Of a DNA stretch of 64,000 nucleotides, positions 41,856 to 52,329 are shown piece by piece (position 1 is the stretch's first letter; every line of letters begins with the position of its first letter). The stretch is taken from NCBI GenBank assembly GCA_023091735.1, contig JALKBU010000077.1:28646-92645 (forward strand). The letters are read 5' to 3'. Position numbers and translations under genes: made by a program. The stretch comes from Trichomonas tenax. Its lineage: Eukaryota; Parabasalia; Trichomonadida; Trichomonadidae. The notes beneath the pieces were generated by a model. It was not told the origin of the DNA and ran no database searches. It saw nothing but the letters and a program-made list of their open reading frames with translations.

Positions 41856-42707
41856 AGCAGTACTTTTTAAGTGTATAAAAAAAGAATCGCTTTAGAAAAG
41901 TTTTTATAGCGATGACTTATAGACTCAAGCAGAAAACTCTACTAATAATATGTATATTGTGCACAATCCAGACTATGAGATACGCATCAAAAACTTATCG
42001 ATAAATAGAATTAGATCTAATATCCTGCAATCATACTTATTATGCATATATATATATAATCTTATTAGGTGATACAGATATATAAGGATATGTGATTATT
42101 GATACTTATATATGTTAAGCACAGCATATTTTATTGCATTTCTTTGATGTTATAATTTGTTATAATTTGACAACTTGACAATTTAGATGTCAGGGGTCAA
42201 CAATTATAATCATAAAATTATTTGATTTTACTTAGATATGAATAGCTACATCCAAAAGATTTATATTTAGTACTTATTTCGCGTTGATTGTATTTTTGTG
42301 GCTTTTTTTGGCAGCAAGTCGAAAAGTTTCAATTCTCATTGTGGCCATGTTTTATTTGGTCCACAGTGCTCCAACACGTATACACAAATACCATCTCTTG
42401 AGCCCTCTCGACTCTCCTCTTCTCTCCTCGCCAAAATATGCAGTGCTTAACATATATAAGTATCAATAATCACATATCCTTATATATCTGTATCACCTAA
42501 TAAGATTATATATATATGTATAATAAGTATGATTGCAGGATATTAGATCTAATTCTATTTATCGATAAGTTTTTGATGCGTATCTCATAGTCTGGATTGT
42601 GCACAATATACATATTATTAGTAGAGTTTTCTGCTTGAGTCTATAAGTCATCGCTATAAAAACTTTTCTAAAGCGATTCTTTTTTTATACACTTAAAAAG
42701 TACGCTG
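41856..42707. mobile_element. 852-bp element with 260-bp terminal inverted repeats and 9-bp target duplication (Mutator-like MITE)
   Basis: Arms 41860-42121 and 42440-42703 are inverse copies with only a few differences (outer end GTACTTTTTAAGTGTATAAA). Identical ATTTTCAAC flanks it at 41847-41855 and 42708-42716. The terminal bases are AGCAGTAC at the left, and CAGCGTAC for the right end read inward. A centre of about 315 bp holds no transposase-like frame. Long terminal repeats plus a 9-bp duplication are typical of non-autonomous Mutator-like elements. The near-identity of the arms suggests recent movement or gene conversion. Confidence 0.88.
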
Positions 42708-42716
42708 ATTTTCAAC

Positions 42717-43740
42717 CTTTGCACCACACAATTTTCCTAATTCTTTTTCATTTTTAGGCCAAAAAAAAAGAATTTTATGAAAATGCAAATAAATATTTTA
42801 ATAGATACATTACGACTCTATATTATTGGCTGATTTAAAATAGAAAATTTCTTATCTAAACCTAAAAAATTAACATTTTTTGTTTTCAGAGTGTGTGCAA
42901 AGGTCAAAAATCATTGGTATTCAAAATAATGGAAAATGATATAATAATGGTCTGCATATCATTAGCTGCATAAAAATCGCTAAATTAGCTTATGAATTTC
43001 CGAAGAATGTAATTTCGAAGCTTTGTTGAATCTGATTAATGAAAATGATGAATTATTACATGTAATTTTATTCATTTCTTGTTTTCTGTGTTCTATTGAT
43101 TTATTTACTGGCGTTTTCTTAAATGGTCGAATGTTTTGTCTAATTTCCATCAAACTCTTCCACACAAATTATACTGCCAGAAATTTGAGAAGACATCAAT
43201 TTACCATTACTGATGTCACTTTTAAGAGTCGTTTCTCTATACATTATAGAGTGTATAGTCCTCAAAATAATAGGATCGCAAAATTGAAAGGAATTGTAAA
43301 GACAAAGTGTTCAATTTTGCGCCCCGGTTATTTTTAACAGAATCTTTCTATAGCTATTTTTTTGTAAAGTTGATTTTGATTAAAAATACTACAATAAGCA
43401 TATATTTACTAAATAACAAAGAAAAAGAAAAGATTAAAAGAATAAATATGTAATGTGCATTGCAAGATAGGAAAATTCTTGAGTATTTCGACTTTCGTGG
43501 TGTGCCCGGGTAAGTTTGGAAATAATCTAAACATGAATGTTAAACAATAATCATTGAAGCCTAGATTATAGGGCTTTAAGGATCAAGAGATGGTATTTGA
43601 GAGAATGTAATTAAATGTATGACATGCCAAGCTAGTTTAGGATGCTGAACTTTGATCTTGGTTATGGAAAGTTGTTCCGCAAACTGATTACAACAATAAA
43701 AATATTGCTTATATGTTTCAATATGGATGCAGAATAATAT
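42717..43740. other. Intergenic
   Basis: AT-rich. An open frame over 43023-43337 begins at TTG, has no motif and is not called. Confidence 0.4.
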
Positions 43741-43942
43741 GGCAAAGAATGAAGGAGATTTATCGATATTTTATGAAAAATTATGAATTGATGGCAAAAA
43801 AATATAATCGGATTTGTGATATAACCAATCAGCTATAATTTAGATTGGCAATAATATAAGACAAAAATAAAGCGATATATTTTTTGCCATCAATTCATAA
43901 TTTTTCATAAAATATCGATAAATCTCCTTCATTCTTTCTTTG
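43741..43942. repeat. Palindromic element of about 200 bp
   Basis: Arms of about 60 bp are inverse copies with almost no mismatch: 43744-43803 (AAAGAATGAAGGAGATTTAT...) and 43877-43938 (inverse, ending AAATCTCCTTCATTCTTT). The spacer is about 75 bp. MITE-sized; no target duplication seen. Confidence 0.7.
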
Positions 43943-44297
43943 AAAAAATCCACTTTTAATCTTATACTTCAATAAGATTGCATTTGCAAGTCCGATTTAT
44001 GATGTTAAAAATCTCCAAAGCGATACTTTTTGTTCAAAAATTTTCTAAAATGGCTGAAAATAATATATAGAATATAATGAACTAATAATATTTTTCACAA
44101 CTTATTCAAAAAATAAAGCATTCAAAATTTCTTTAATGAATTATACTCACCAATGTGTTTTGTTTTGTGGAAAATACGTTTTCGAGTTTCTCAAAATTTT
44201 TTGTAAAGTTCACGATCGAATTTTTGTGAGCACTATATTTCAGAGATGCGCACTATCGCATTTCTGATTTTGACACCTTAATGATCATTAAAAATAT
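43943..44297. other. Intergenic upstream of the Myb gene
   Basis: AT-rich; nothing recognised. Confidence 0.4.
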
Positions 44298-44828
44298 ATG
44301 TCAATAAATAGCTTTTTTTACAAAATTGGACGTTTTTGTCATTTCAACGACTCATTCAAAAAGAAGTTAATGAAGTCGAGAGTTGTAAAGAGGTTCTGCA
44401 AAACCGAAGACAATTTAATAATAGAGGAGGTGAAAAAGGCAAATGGGAACATCGGAGCTGTCATTGACACAATTGTCGAACTTCTTGGAAATATGCATTC
44501 ATCAAGATCAATTATTGATAGGTACAAAAACTTCCTTACCAAAAAGATGGACATGTGGACAAAGGAAGAAGACCAAATATTGCTTGATAATTTCGATATT
44601 TATGGAAGAAAATGGTCAAAAATTGCTTCTTTCCTTAAAAATCGCTCCGGAGATCAAGTGAAGATTCGATTCCGACAACTAATGAAACAAGCGCATTCTC
44701 CGTCATCAGAAGCCGAGCCAGAGTCAAACAAAAATTTACAGGCAATTGAGGATACCATTTGGGAGCAAATCCAAAACGAAATGAAAGAGTTAATAGGCGA
44801 AACAGGGATTTTGTTTGATTTTTTATAA
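44298..44828 (+). CDS. R2R3-type Myb DNA-binding protein
   Basis: 176 residues from ATG at 44298; an internal ATG 24 codons later could also start it. Two Myb repeats are visible. The first is at about residues 35-80 (FCKTEDNLIIEEVKKANGN...SSRSIIDRYKNFL). The second is at about 85-130 (MWTKEEDQILLDNFDIYGRKWSKIA..LKNRSGDQVKIRFRQLMK). Spaced Trp/aromatic residues and the helix-turn-helix 'GRKWSKIA' and 'RSGDQVKIRF' are standard. A Ser/Glu-rich segment and an acidic C-terminus follow. Short two-repeat Myb proteins are the main expanded family of transcription factors in trichomonads. The target is unknown. Confidence 0.88.
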   Translation: MSINSFFYKIGRFCHFNDSFKKKLMKSRVVKRFCKTEDNLIIEEVKKANGNIGAVIDTIVELLGNMHSSRSIIDRYKNFLTKKMDMWTKEEDQILLDNFDIYGRKWSKIASFLKNRSGDQVKIRFRQLMKQAHSPSSEAEPESNKNLQAIEDTIWEQIQNEMKELIGETGILFDFL

Positions 44829-45135
44829 AATGTTTATATCTTTTCAGTCAATCGAATTTCCAGACTCTTCTCTTTAATATTAGCTTTATTTTAGAGGCCT
44901 GGATCTATTAAAATTATGATATCAGTCAGATATAAATGAAGGCCATTTTCCAGACCATCATAGAAAATTCATGGAATTTATTTTGGTCACTTCACCTGTG
45001 TTGTTTTCCTTCATTCCTTTGTATTGAATCGTCATGAATATTTTTATCTTTACATTACCCAATAATCCCCAAAATTATCGCAATGTTTTTAGATGGCAAA
45101 AATTAAATAAGCCATCAATTGATATAATTCTCGGT
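44829..45135. other. Intergenic
   Basis: AT-rich spacer between the Myb gene and a repeat. Nothing recognised. Confidence 0.4.
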
Positions 45136-45449
45136 GTTGGTTTGCGGCTTCCCAGACCATTTTTTTTTCAAGACTTTGCGTCTCCAAATGAACTTCAGCG
45201 TCCGCGACGAAAAACCCCAACAAGAAGTGCTTTCTGAAGTGATTGTGCTTCATGCAAGTGCTGTTAAGCTTCACCAACTCTCATCTTTAATAGGCAGAGG
45301 CTGCACCCCCGAAAACACATTGAAAATTTTCCTCATTTGTCGTTTATTTGGGGATGCGAAGCGTCAAAAAAAATTCGTCGGGGACGCCATAAACCATTCA
45401 AAATTGAATAGTTTACAGCGAGGACGCCATGAGACGCCGTGGCAAAAAG
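45136..45449 (+). repeat. Dispersed GC-richer repeat, copy 2
   Basis: 45136-45342 matches 7920-8158 in the same orientation. It continues with GGACGCCATAAACCATTCAA (from about 45384), the inverse of the start of copy 1. The two copies are rearranged relative to each other. Confidence 0.78.
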
Positions 45450-46082
45450 CGTCCGAATTCTCATTTTTTAAATTTTTTGACAATTGATAAAAGTGCCAAT
45501 AATCAATTTAAGTTTTCTTGATATACACTGCATTTCCATAGATATTCGTTATCTTGATAAAAGAGACATATATTTTTTAAAATAACATGATATACATAGC
45601 AACTGATAATTATCAATAGTATTTTTTTTTCAGAAATTTTGCCTCTTATTTTTCTCTTCAATCAAATTGATAAAATAAAAATGAAATTCTAGTGATTGAG
45701 ATTAATTTTATAAAATTGGAGTGGGTGCTAAAAATGTATGGAAAGGTTTAAGTACTTACTTAATTTAAGTAAACTTGAGTAAACGAATTGATAAATAGTC
45801 TCCAACATGATATTTTTTCATTTTCCAAAGTTGAATTTAAATCATTGGAAAGAACCAAATGGCACGCTGCATAGTTCTCGATTTTGAAATGAATATTGAT
45901 TCAGGATGAATCCACTTGTAATTCAGATTCTGCTGTTTGTTTCTTTATGTAATTTTTATTCACAATAAAACATTTTAGCAATATTTTTTATTTCGAAATA
46001 ACTTTTAAACAATCAAATTCGAGATTAATATAAAATACATACACTTTAATAAAATACTCTAAGAACAAATATATATATAATA
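45450..46082. other. Intergenic
   Basis: AT-rich, downstream of a coiled-coil gene. Nothing recognised. Confidence 0.4.
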
Positions 46083-47276
46083 TTAATATCTCTGCTGACT
46101 GCTCATTCTTGCTGAAGTTTTTGGTGTCATCTTTGTTGCGGCGTAATTTCTGATTCTTGGATTAACTGAAGCTGGTGTTGATCGCATAGATGAACGCTTG
46201 AGAGGTGTTGTAGTCATTCCTGCTCGTGAATTGACACGTCCTGTTGTAGATGCGACATGAGACGAGTTCTCTATCTCTGAATCAACGAGAATAATTCTGT
46301 CGATAAGTTTAGATTCGGCAACTTTCAAAGGACGAATTTCTTCATTTGCATCTTTTTGCAATGCGAATTTCATTCTTTCCCAATGTTTCTCGAAACATTG
46401 GAATTGAGATTTTTGTGTTTCTACTAATTGTTTACGTTTAGCTTCAAATGCACGATTAAATTTAGCTCTTTGAACTTCCATTTCTTGTAATTCGAGTTTA
46501 TCAGCTCTATCTCTGAAAAATATAGCATCTTCGTATCTTTTTGAATAAAACAAATGCTTTTCCTGTTCGCGAAGCTGCAAAACTTGAGGACTGAGTTTTC
46601 TGAAGTTTGCAGGCAATGTTAACGGAAAAGAATTATTAAATTCTTCCATTTCTTTTTGTTGGTCTTGAATAAGCGCTTCCCTCTGTTCAAGGTACTTCTG
46701 GTTGAACGCATCAAGCTTTTCTTTCCATATTTCTTGCATTGTGTGTAATTTAACTTGTGCCGCATTTAATTGATCTTGTAGTTGTGCCATCTTCGTAATT
46801 CTCTCAGACGCGTACGTAGCTTCGTATTTTCTTGCATTTAGTTCTTGAATTAAGTTCTCAGCAACTTGTAAACCGTGATAATCTGCAACTTGTTTTAATT
46901 CATCAACTTTTTTACGCAAACCTTGAATCACTTCAACGAGTTGTGAGTCATCGACCGTCTCCGACGGTCTTCCCTCCATCAGTTCGTCGACAAGAGGCAT
47001 TATTGGCTCATCAACAGTCGTTGATCGCGAAGCAGAGCGAACAATCGGCTTTTGACGACGCGCTGACTGTGTTTTGTCTGTTCCGAGCTTCAAACTCTTC
47101 ATTAGTTGCTGAATTCGCTTAACTTGCGCTGAATTTCCTGCGACAATTGCCTCATTTTTCGCAGCTGAGAGCGGCATCAGCAGCTGCGGGTGGTACTCCG
47201 CCGGAATTTTCGCCAAAGAGCCGCCGGCAACTAAAGAGTCGACGTATTGCCGCGTTTCTTCGGGTGAAAGAGTCAT
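46083..47276 (-). CDS. Coiled-coil protein, conserved-looking, unknown function
   Basis: 397 residues from ATG at 47276. A short N-terminal globular part (TLSPEETRQYVDSLVAGGSL) is followed by a basic Ser/Arg linker. A long helical region comes at about residues 115-320, with a patch FNNSFPLTLPANFRKLSPQV, then REQEKHLFYSKRYEDAIFFR and DRADKLELQEMEVQRAK. The tail is Ser/Thr/Arg-rich (ARMSSQQRY end). The pattern 'FP..LP..FRK.S..LL.LR..E..L...KRY..A..F..RAD' is one I associate with a family of trichomonad coiled-coil proteins of no known function. A cytoskeletal role is plausible but not shown. Confidence 0.8.
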   Translation of the reverse strand: MTLSPEETRQYVDSLVAGGSLAKIPAEYHPQLLMPLSAAKNEAIVAGNSAQVKRIQQLMKSLKLGTDKTQSARRQKPIVRSASRSTTVDEPIMPLVDELMEGRPSETVDDSQLVEVIQGLRKKVDELKQVADYHGLQVAENLIQELNARKYEATYASERITKMAQLQDQLNAAQVKLHTMQEIWKEKLDAFNQKYLEQREALIQDQQKEMEEFNNSFPLTLPANFRKLSPQVLQLREQEKHLFYSKRYEDAIFFRDRADKLELQEMEVQRAKFNRAFEAKRKQLVETQKSQFQCFEKHWERMKFALQKDANEEIRPLKVAESKLIDRIILVDSEIENSSHVASTTGRVNSRAGMTTTPLKRSSMRSTPASVNPRIRNYAATKMTPKTSARMSSQQRY

Positions 47277-47816
47277 TTTAGTACGTTACTGCCACTTTTT
47301 TGTCACCTTTATATTTTTTATATCTCGAGATACTCAGCAGCAAAAATGACCAAAACTTGCAGTTAAAATGATTCTTTAGATGCAGCTGTTCGTAGTGAAT
47401 GAAACACATATTGTCGGTGAATATAAAGGCGTAAATACAAAGTTTTCCCATCCCTCTAACAAATAAATATTTTTCCCCTAAATTAGAGCCAGACAATAAT
47501 CGCCTTATTTCATGTATTTAAGCTATTGAATTGTTTTTTCTTTTGGTGTTGAGTTATATACATCAAGGACTTTATACATCATAACTTTCTGCGAATAAAA
47601 GGTGTTGCGCATCTTCTCAATTAGATTTGGTGATGAAAAGCTTAAAACTGCACTCCGACCAATTTGATATTAAATTATAGTGTTGGAGGTGTGCTTAATA
47701 AATATACCTTTACTGCATGAATCATAAAACTTCAATAACTTTTATATTATCACTTTTACTAAAAATATTGTCACTTTTTATTTTATGTTTTTTGCATGAT
47801 AAGTGATTACCTGACT
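47277..47816. other. Intergenic
   Basis: AT-rich. No gene or repeat recognised. Confidence 0.4.
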
Positions 47817-49932
47817 CTTTGATTTATATTGTACTTAAAAGAAATGCCCCTGATCCTAATCTATGGAGTTACTATTATGGAAATTCCTAATTTAATTTAA
47901 TAGAAAATTCGATCAGAATTAAAGCACACTCTGACAATAACATATATATTCATCAATGCCAGTTTTCTAATTTCATTGAAAGAGCAATCACTATTATAAA
48001 TGTTTTGAATTGCAAATTTTTAAGCGCATTTTGTTATTTTGATAAATGCTCAAGCACAAGCGAAGATGGAGGCGGTGCATTCTTTGGATTTATGAACAAT
48101 GTTGTCTTTTATTTTTGTTGTGCCCTGTATTCAGATTCTCCTTTTTCTGGATTATTTTGTTGTATTAAAAAAGCAAATCCGAGATTTGAAACATGTGCTG
48201 TTTCATCTTGTGGATCAGAAAGCAGCACAGGAGAAAACACAATCTATATTTTGAATTCCAATTTTGAAATGACATCAACAAATATTAGCAATGTTTTGCG
48301 TGTCAATGAGTCGCTCTGTAAAGTGTCAGATTGTCGGATTTTGAAAAAGGTGATATTCGATGTAAAGTGAAAAGTGTCAAAATTAATAAAGGGGGAATAT
48401 CTATTTTAATTTGATGTGATATTAAAAAGGAGATTTCGTGCTTTTTTGCTGCCATGTGCAACTACACCACACCCTGTAGCTGCACGCAGCAGCAAAAATG
48501 GACGAAAAGCACTTATAAAAAGAAAGTATTGTATTGAAATAATTATCGACGCAAGCCGATGTTTTTACTTTTTTCGCTGGTGAAACCTTAGGACCACACA
48601 TATTCAAGACACACACCAGCTAAAAGAGGAAAAAAGGCTTCATCCTCGATTATAATAAGAAAAAAAAGTGTGCCATTCGTCCATTTTTGTTGATGTGAAC
48701 AACCTTATTGTATATAGTGGTTGTACATAACAACAAAAATGAATGAAAAGCACGCTTTTTTTATTTCGAATTATATATCGAGAACAAAATCATGTTTTTT
48801 AATTCTTTAGCCAGTGAAAGTCTTAGACACATGGAGTTCTAAGGCTTTACTAACTAAAGAAGCAAAAAACATCAGTCTGCACCGAGATAACATCGGTTTA
48901 CAACTTTTTTCAAGCTTTGCTTTTTGTGAATCGAAGTTATCTCGGCAACAAAACCGAGATCCCTCGCTTCCTTAGCAGAGATTGCCTAAGTTTCATGTTA
49001 TACTAAGGATTCACATGCTAAAGAAGCACGAAATCTCTGTTTGCATCAAAATAATTTTGATACATAGCCTTCTTCTTAAAAGTGCTTTTCGTCCAGCTTT
49101 GCTGCTGTTCACAGCCATAGAGTATGGTGTAGTTGCACTCAGCAACAAAAATAGATGAATAGCATGCTTTTTAATTCAAATTTAAATACTCACCCCTCTA
49201 ATGTCTTATATGACGCATATGCTTTTATTTGGCAAATATTATTTTACTTGACAAAATGAATTTATTTTAATCGTTTTTTGACTATTTTTTAATACCAAAA
49301 ATCTGATAATCTGACACTTTACAGAGTGACTCATTGACACGCTAAACAGCAATAATATTGCAGTTGAGAACTCAGCATTATATTCCAAAATAACCAATTA
49401 CATGGAGTTAATTTTGAATGTTAAATTTTGTTCCATATCTGGAAACACTGCCAGAACGGGTCATACATTTGCTGTTGATGAAGCTAAGCAGTTTTCTTTT
49501 AGCAAATGTAATGTTCTAAAAAATTATATGGTAGAATTTCTATATAATTCTGCACAAGTGTTTTGTAGAGCAACAGCTGGACAAATTTATGATTCATGTC
49601 TTGCAAATAATAATGGAGGTTATGATGTTGCAATCTATGGTGGCTGTCTTTATGTTATCAACTGTTCCTTTGATAGGCAATCAAGCGTTTACCAATATTC
49701 TGGAAAATTGAACACTGATCAAATTTGTGATGAATCACTATCACTAAATATCGGTCATCGTGCTTTATATGAATGTTTTGCTTCTAATCAAAAAACATCA
49801 ATAGTATTCGAAGACAAATACATTAATGAGGATCTTCATGTCAATATGCAATGCTCGTGTCAAATGTTTTATCCATTTTTTGTTCGCAGCACTCATCTTA
49901 TTCCATCACTTTATTTCCCAACAATTTCATAA
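47817..49932 (+). pseudogene. PMP-like beta-helix gene, split by a transposon-like insertion and carrying a stop
   Basis: Left part: a frame from about 47817 reads through TAA at 47888-47890, then NNIYIHQCQFSNFIERAI..., GGGAFFGF and FETCAVSSCGSESSTGE up to the insertion at 48293. Right part: from 49348 (S-N-N-I-A-V-E-N-S-A...) to TAA at 49932, with KFCSISGNTARTGHTF, NNNGGYD and CSFDR. These are the Cys/Gly beta-helix motifs of the surface family seen at 970-2160 and 16626-17693. No ATG start is seen at the 5' end. When the insertion plus one copy of its 6-bp duplication is taken out, the two halves join in the same frame at a codon boundary. The gene was therefore one unit before insertion. 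Confidence 0.75.
48287..49353. mobile_element. 1,055-bp insertion with 50-bp terminal inverted repeats (48293-49347) and AGCAAT duplication
   Basis: The left end, 48293-48342, begins GTTTTGCGTGTCAATGAGTC. The right end, 49298-49347 read in reverse, begins GTTTAGCGTGTCAATGAGTC. About 46 of 50 positions agree. AGCAAT lies directly outside each end (48287-48292 and 49348-49353). The interior is built from related palindromic and tandem pieces, for example AACAAAAATGAATGAAAAGC and AACAAAAATAGATGAATAGC. No transposase is encoded. It is a non-autonomous element of a family I cannot name. A 5-6 bp duplication would fit several superfamilies, including Mavericks, but the size is against a full Maverick. 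Confidence 0.88.
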
Positions 49933-50297
49933 AGAAATAAACATACGATTATTTTCAATTCAAAACTTATCGTTTTAGAAGGGAAAATAATCATAAGCTA
50001 ATATAATGCCAGTTTTCACGCATTTTTCGTGCACTTTCGCGCCCGTAATTTTTCTACACCACGATTATTTTCAATTCAAAACTTATCGTTTTAAAAATGA
50101 AAATAATCATTATATAGAGAATTAAACTTTTCCAACGTTTAAATTTTGCCAACTTTCGCATCCTCTTGAGGATGGCATATCTATGTATTGTAGAGTTTAT
50201 TGACGATATAATAATCATATGAAAGGAAAACCAAGTATATATTTGAATAAAAATAATTTTGCAATAATATTTCTTCTTTCACAGAGAACTTCATAAT
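49933..50297. repeat. Intergenic with a 50-bp direct repeat
   Basis: ACGATTATTTTCAATTCAAA, then ACTTATCGTTTTA and a closing GAAAATAATCAT, occurs at 49945-49994 and 50061-50110. Each copy can fold on itself (ATTATTTTC against GAAAATAAT). Confidence 0.7.
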
Positions 50298-50645
50298 TTA
50301 GCGCCCAATAAAAAATCTCAATTTTAGAGATTGAAATGAGAAAATAATGTGAAAAGTTTTATTCACATCATATATATTTTTTGTTTCAGTTTCTCGCTTG
50401 CAATTTCTTGTTGAGAAAACGAAAGCTATAACAACAATTACGGCTAGAACAATGGTTAAATCAACGATAATCGCAACTGTAATTAATGTACGATTTTCCT
50501 TTCCTGCATTTTGACTTTCAGGTGTTGGTGTAGGATTTGGATAAAATCTAGAACATTCGAAATTATAATCTTTGATTAGAGCACCGCAGAATGTTTGGCC
50601 TTTGTAATCTTTGAAAACAGAAACTTCAACATTTGAGCTCAAATC
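50298..50645 (-). pseudogene. 5'-truncated BspA-like surface gene, inverted copy of the next gene's 3' part
   Basis: From about 50511 to 50645 the minus strand is almost identical (two or three differences in about 130 bp) to 51303-51437 of the neighbouring BspA-like gene. It encodes the last extracellular segment (SSNVEVSVFKDYKGQTFCGA) and NPTPTPES. Downstream the sequences part: here a different membrane helix (LITVAIIVDLTIVLAVIVVIAF) and tail. There is no ATG and no leucine-rich repeats; the similarity stops abruptly at the CAAAT near 50643. A truncated inverted duplicate. Confidence 0.75.
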
Positions 50646-50761
50646 TTGATTTTTTGTTATTTATCTCCATGTCATGGATATATTGTTTGTGTCATTCTGA
50701 CAAAGAAATTTTTATCGCTTCAATTTTGTGATAATTTAGATTGAAGCAGTTCATTTTTTCA

Positions 50762-51597
50762 ATGTTCTATCTTCTTGTTGCTGCCACAATGTCGGATCCG
50801 CATGTAGATTACGACGAAGATTCTAAATTGCTAACGGTTACTGGAGAAGGTATTCTAAAGAATGTCAATAGAAGCTTGAAATTCGAAAATATTGATATCC
50901 GAGGAATTTTGCATTTTCTGGATCAAACATTATCAATGTTGTAGGATCTCAAATCATTGAAATTGGATCATTTGCATTTATATCATGTGATAAATTGAAA
51001 TCATTCAATTTCAAACATTTGGAAATTGTTGGAACATTTGCTTTTCTATTTTGTGGGAACTTAACTCAAATTTCATTTGATCAGAAAGTTTCAGTATTTC
51101 AATGGGCCTTTGGCAACTGTGAATCTTTGATTTCAGTAACATTTAATAGTGATTGCCAATCAATTCAGGACCATGCATTTGCTAATATAAATAATCTGAA
51201 TGACACTGTATTTAATGGCAATTTGTATTCCATTCATAATTCATACTTTGAAGATTCGACTCTTAAACGCGTTTCATATTGCGGAACAAATGTTATCGCC
51301 GTTAATGATTTGAGCTCAAATGTTGAAGTTTCTGTTTTCAAAGATTACAAAGGCCAAACATTCTGCGGTGCTCTAATCAAAGATTATAATTTCGAATGTT
51401 CTGGAATTTATCCAAATCCTACACCAACACCTGAAAGTCAAAGCAAAGCGAATTTCAAACAGATATTTACTACAGTGTTGTTTGGTGTTGGTTTGTGTCT
51501 CGTTTTTATTGTGATTATAATATTAACTTTCAAGATTTTAAAAAGAAAATGTGTCCAAGAAACGGAAACCGAAATAATGACATCTCCACTTATTTAA
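50762..51597 (+). pseudogene. BspA-like leucine-rich-repeat surface protein with a frameshift
   Basis: ATG at 50762 follows TTTTTTCA, an Inr-like context. N-terminus: MFYLLVAATMSDPHVDYDED, then KLLTVTGEG. Near 50905-50920 (T-rich GAATTTTGCATTTTCTGG) the frame must shift to continue as INVVGSQIIEIGSFAFISC. The later frame has TpLRR/BspA repeats (GSFAFISCDKLKSFNF, GTFAFLFCGNLTQISF, WAFGNCESLISVTF), then NPTPTPES, one membrane segment (VLFGVGLCLVFIVIIILTF) and a short tail. These proteins sit on the trichomonad surface and are thought to aid adhesion. It is either a pseudogene or an intact gene with a base-call error in a homopolymer; the rest is well kept. Confidence 0.75.
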
Positions 51598-52329
51598 TGT
51601 GAATAAAAAATATTTATACAAGTTCATCAGTCGTTCGCTTTTCAAGTAGAGTCCTTGAATAATACAAGACTTTGACAAATAGGTCATGAATATGTCAAAG
51701 TCCAAGAGTTCAGATCTTGCTTTTACAACCAATCTAAGTTTATTCATGTCCCTTCTAATCTCTGGATTTTCAGTTGAGTTACACTTTTTCACTTTTGCAG
51801 ATAAAGTGATCAGATATGATTCCTGTCAGTCTGAAGCATCAAATTAAAAAAAATATCGAATTTGCTGGAAAATTTATTCAAAAAATGTTTTATAGAACCT
51901 CAGAAAATTTTTGCGACATATGATTATTTTGTATTAAAAAATAGACAAAGTACAAAAAAATGAATTTTTTACTCTAAATATGGTGCATCAAGTATGCATA
52001 TAGCTATAACATTGCTAGCATTATGAAAAAAAGTTTGGAGATCTAACCATACTCGAGCTTGGAAAAATTTTGGATTTATGTCACAAATCACTGAATTCAG
52101 GTTCAAGAAAGTTGAGAATCATTTATGACATAGACTTCCCATTAATTGATAATACTACCCCATATTCTTGCATTTGTAGTGTTTCTCATAAACTCTGCTT
52201 CATTTATATGTCAAAAATTTTTTCATGAATTTGAGAAACTTTTCACTATGGTTTATAATCGTAAAAAAATATTATAGACCTGATAATGATGACTTCAGGA
52301 TTGTCCTCATAGTTTAGGTTTTAATTGCG
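51598..52329. other. Intergenic
   Basis: AT-rich. A minus-strand frame at 51538-51830 (around NKLRLVVKARSELLDFDIFM) reads protein-like but has no ATG at its start and no motif, so I leave it open. No RNA recognised. Confidence 0.35.

Noticed and set aside
42284..42469. Hydrophobic 61-codon frame in the centre of the Mutator-like element
   Set aside because: Begins at TTG, has no transposase motif and is explained by AT-rich sequence.
48422..48616. 64-codon minus-strand frame inside the 1,055-bp element
   Set aside because: Cys-rich by chance from the palindromic pieces; no known fold and no ATG context.
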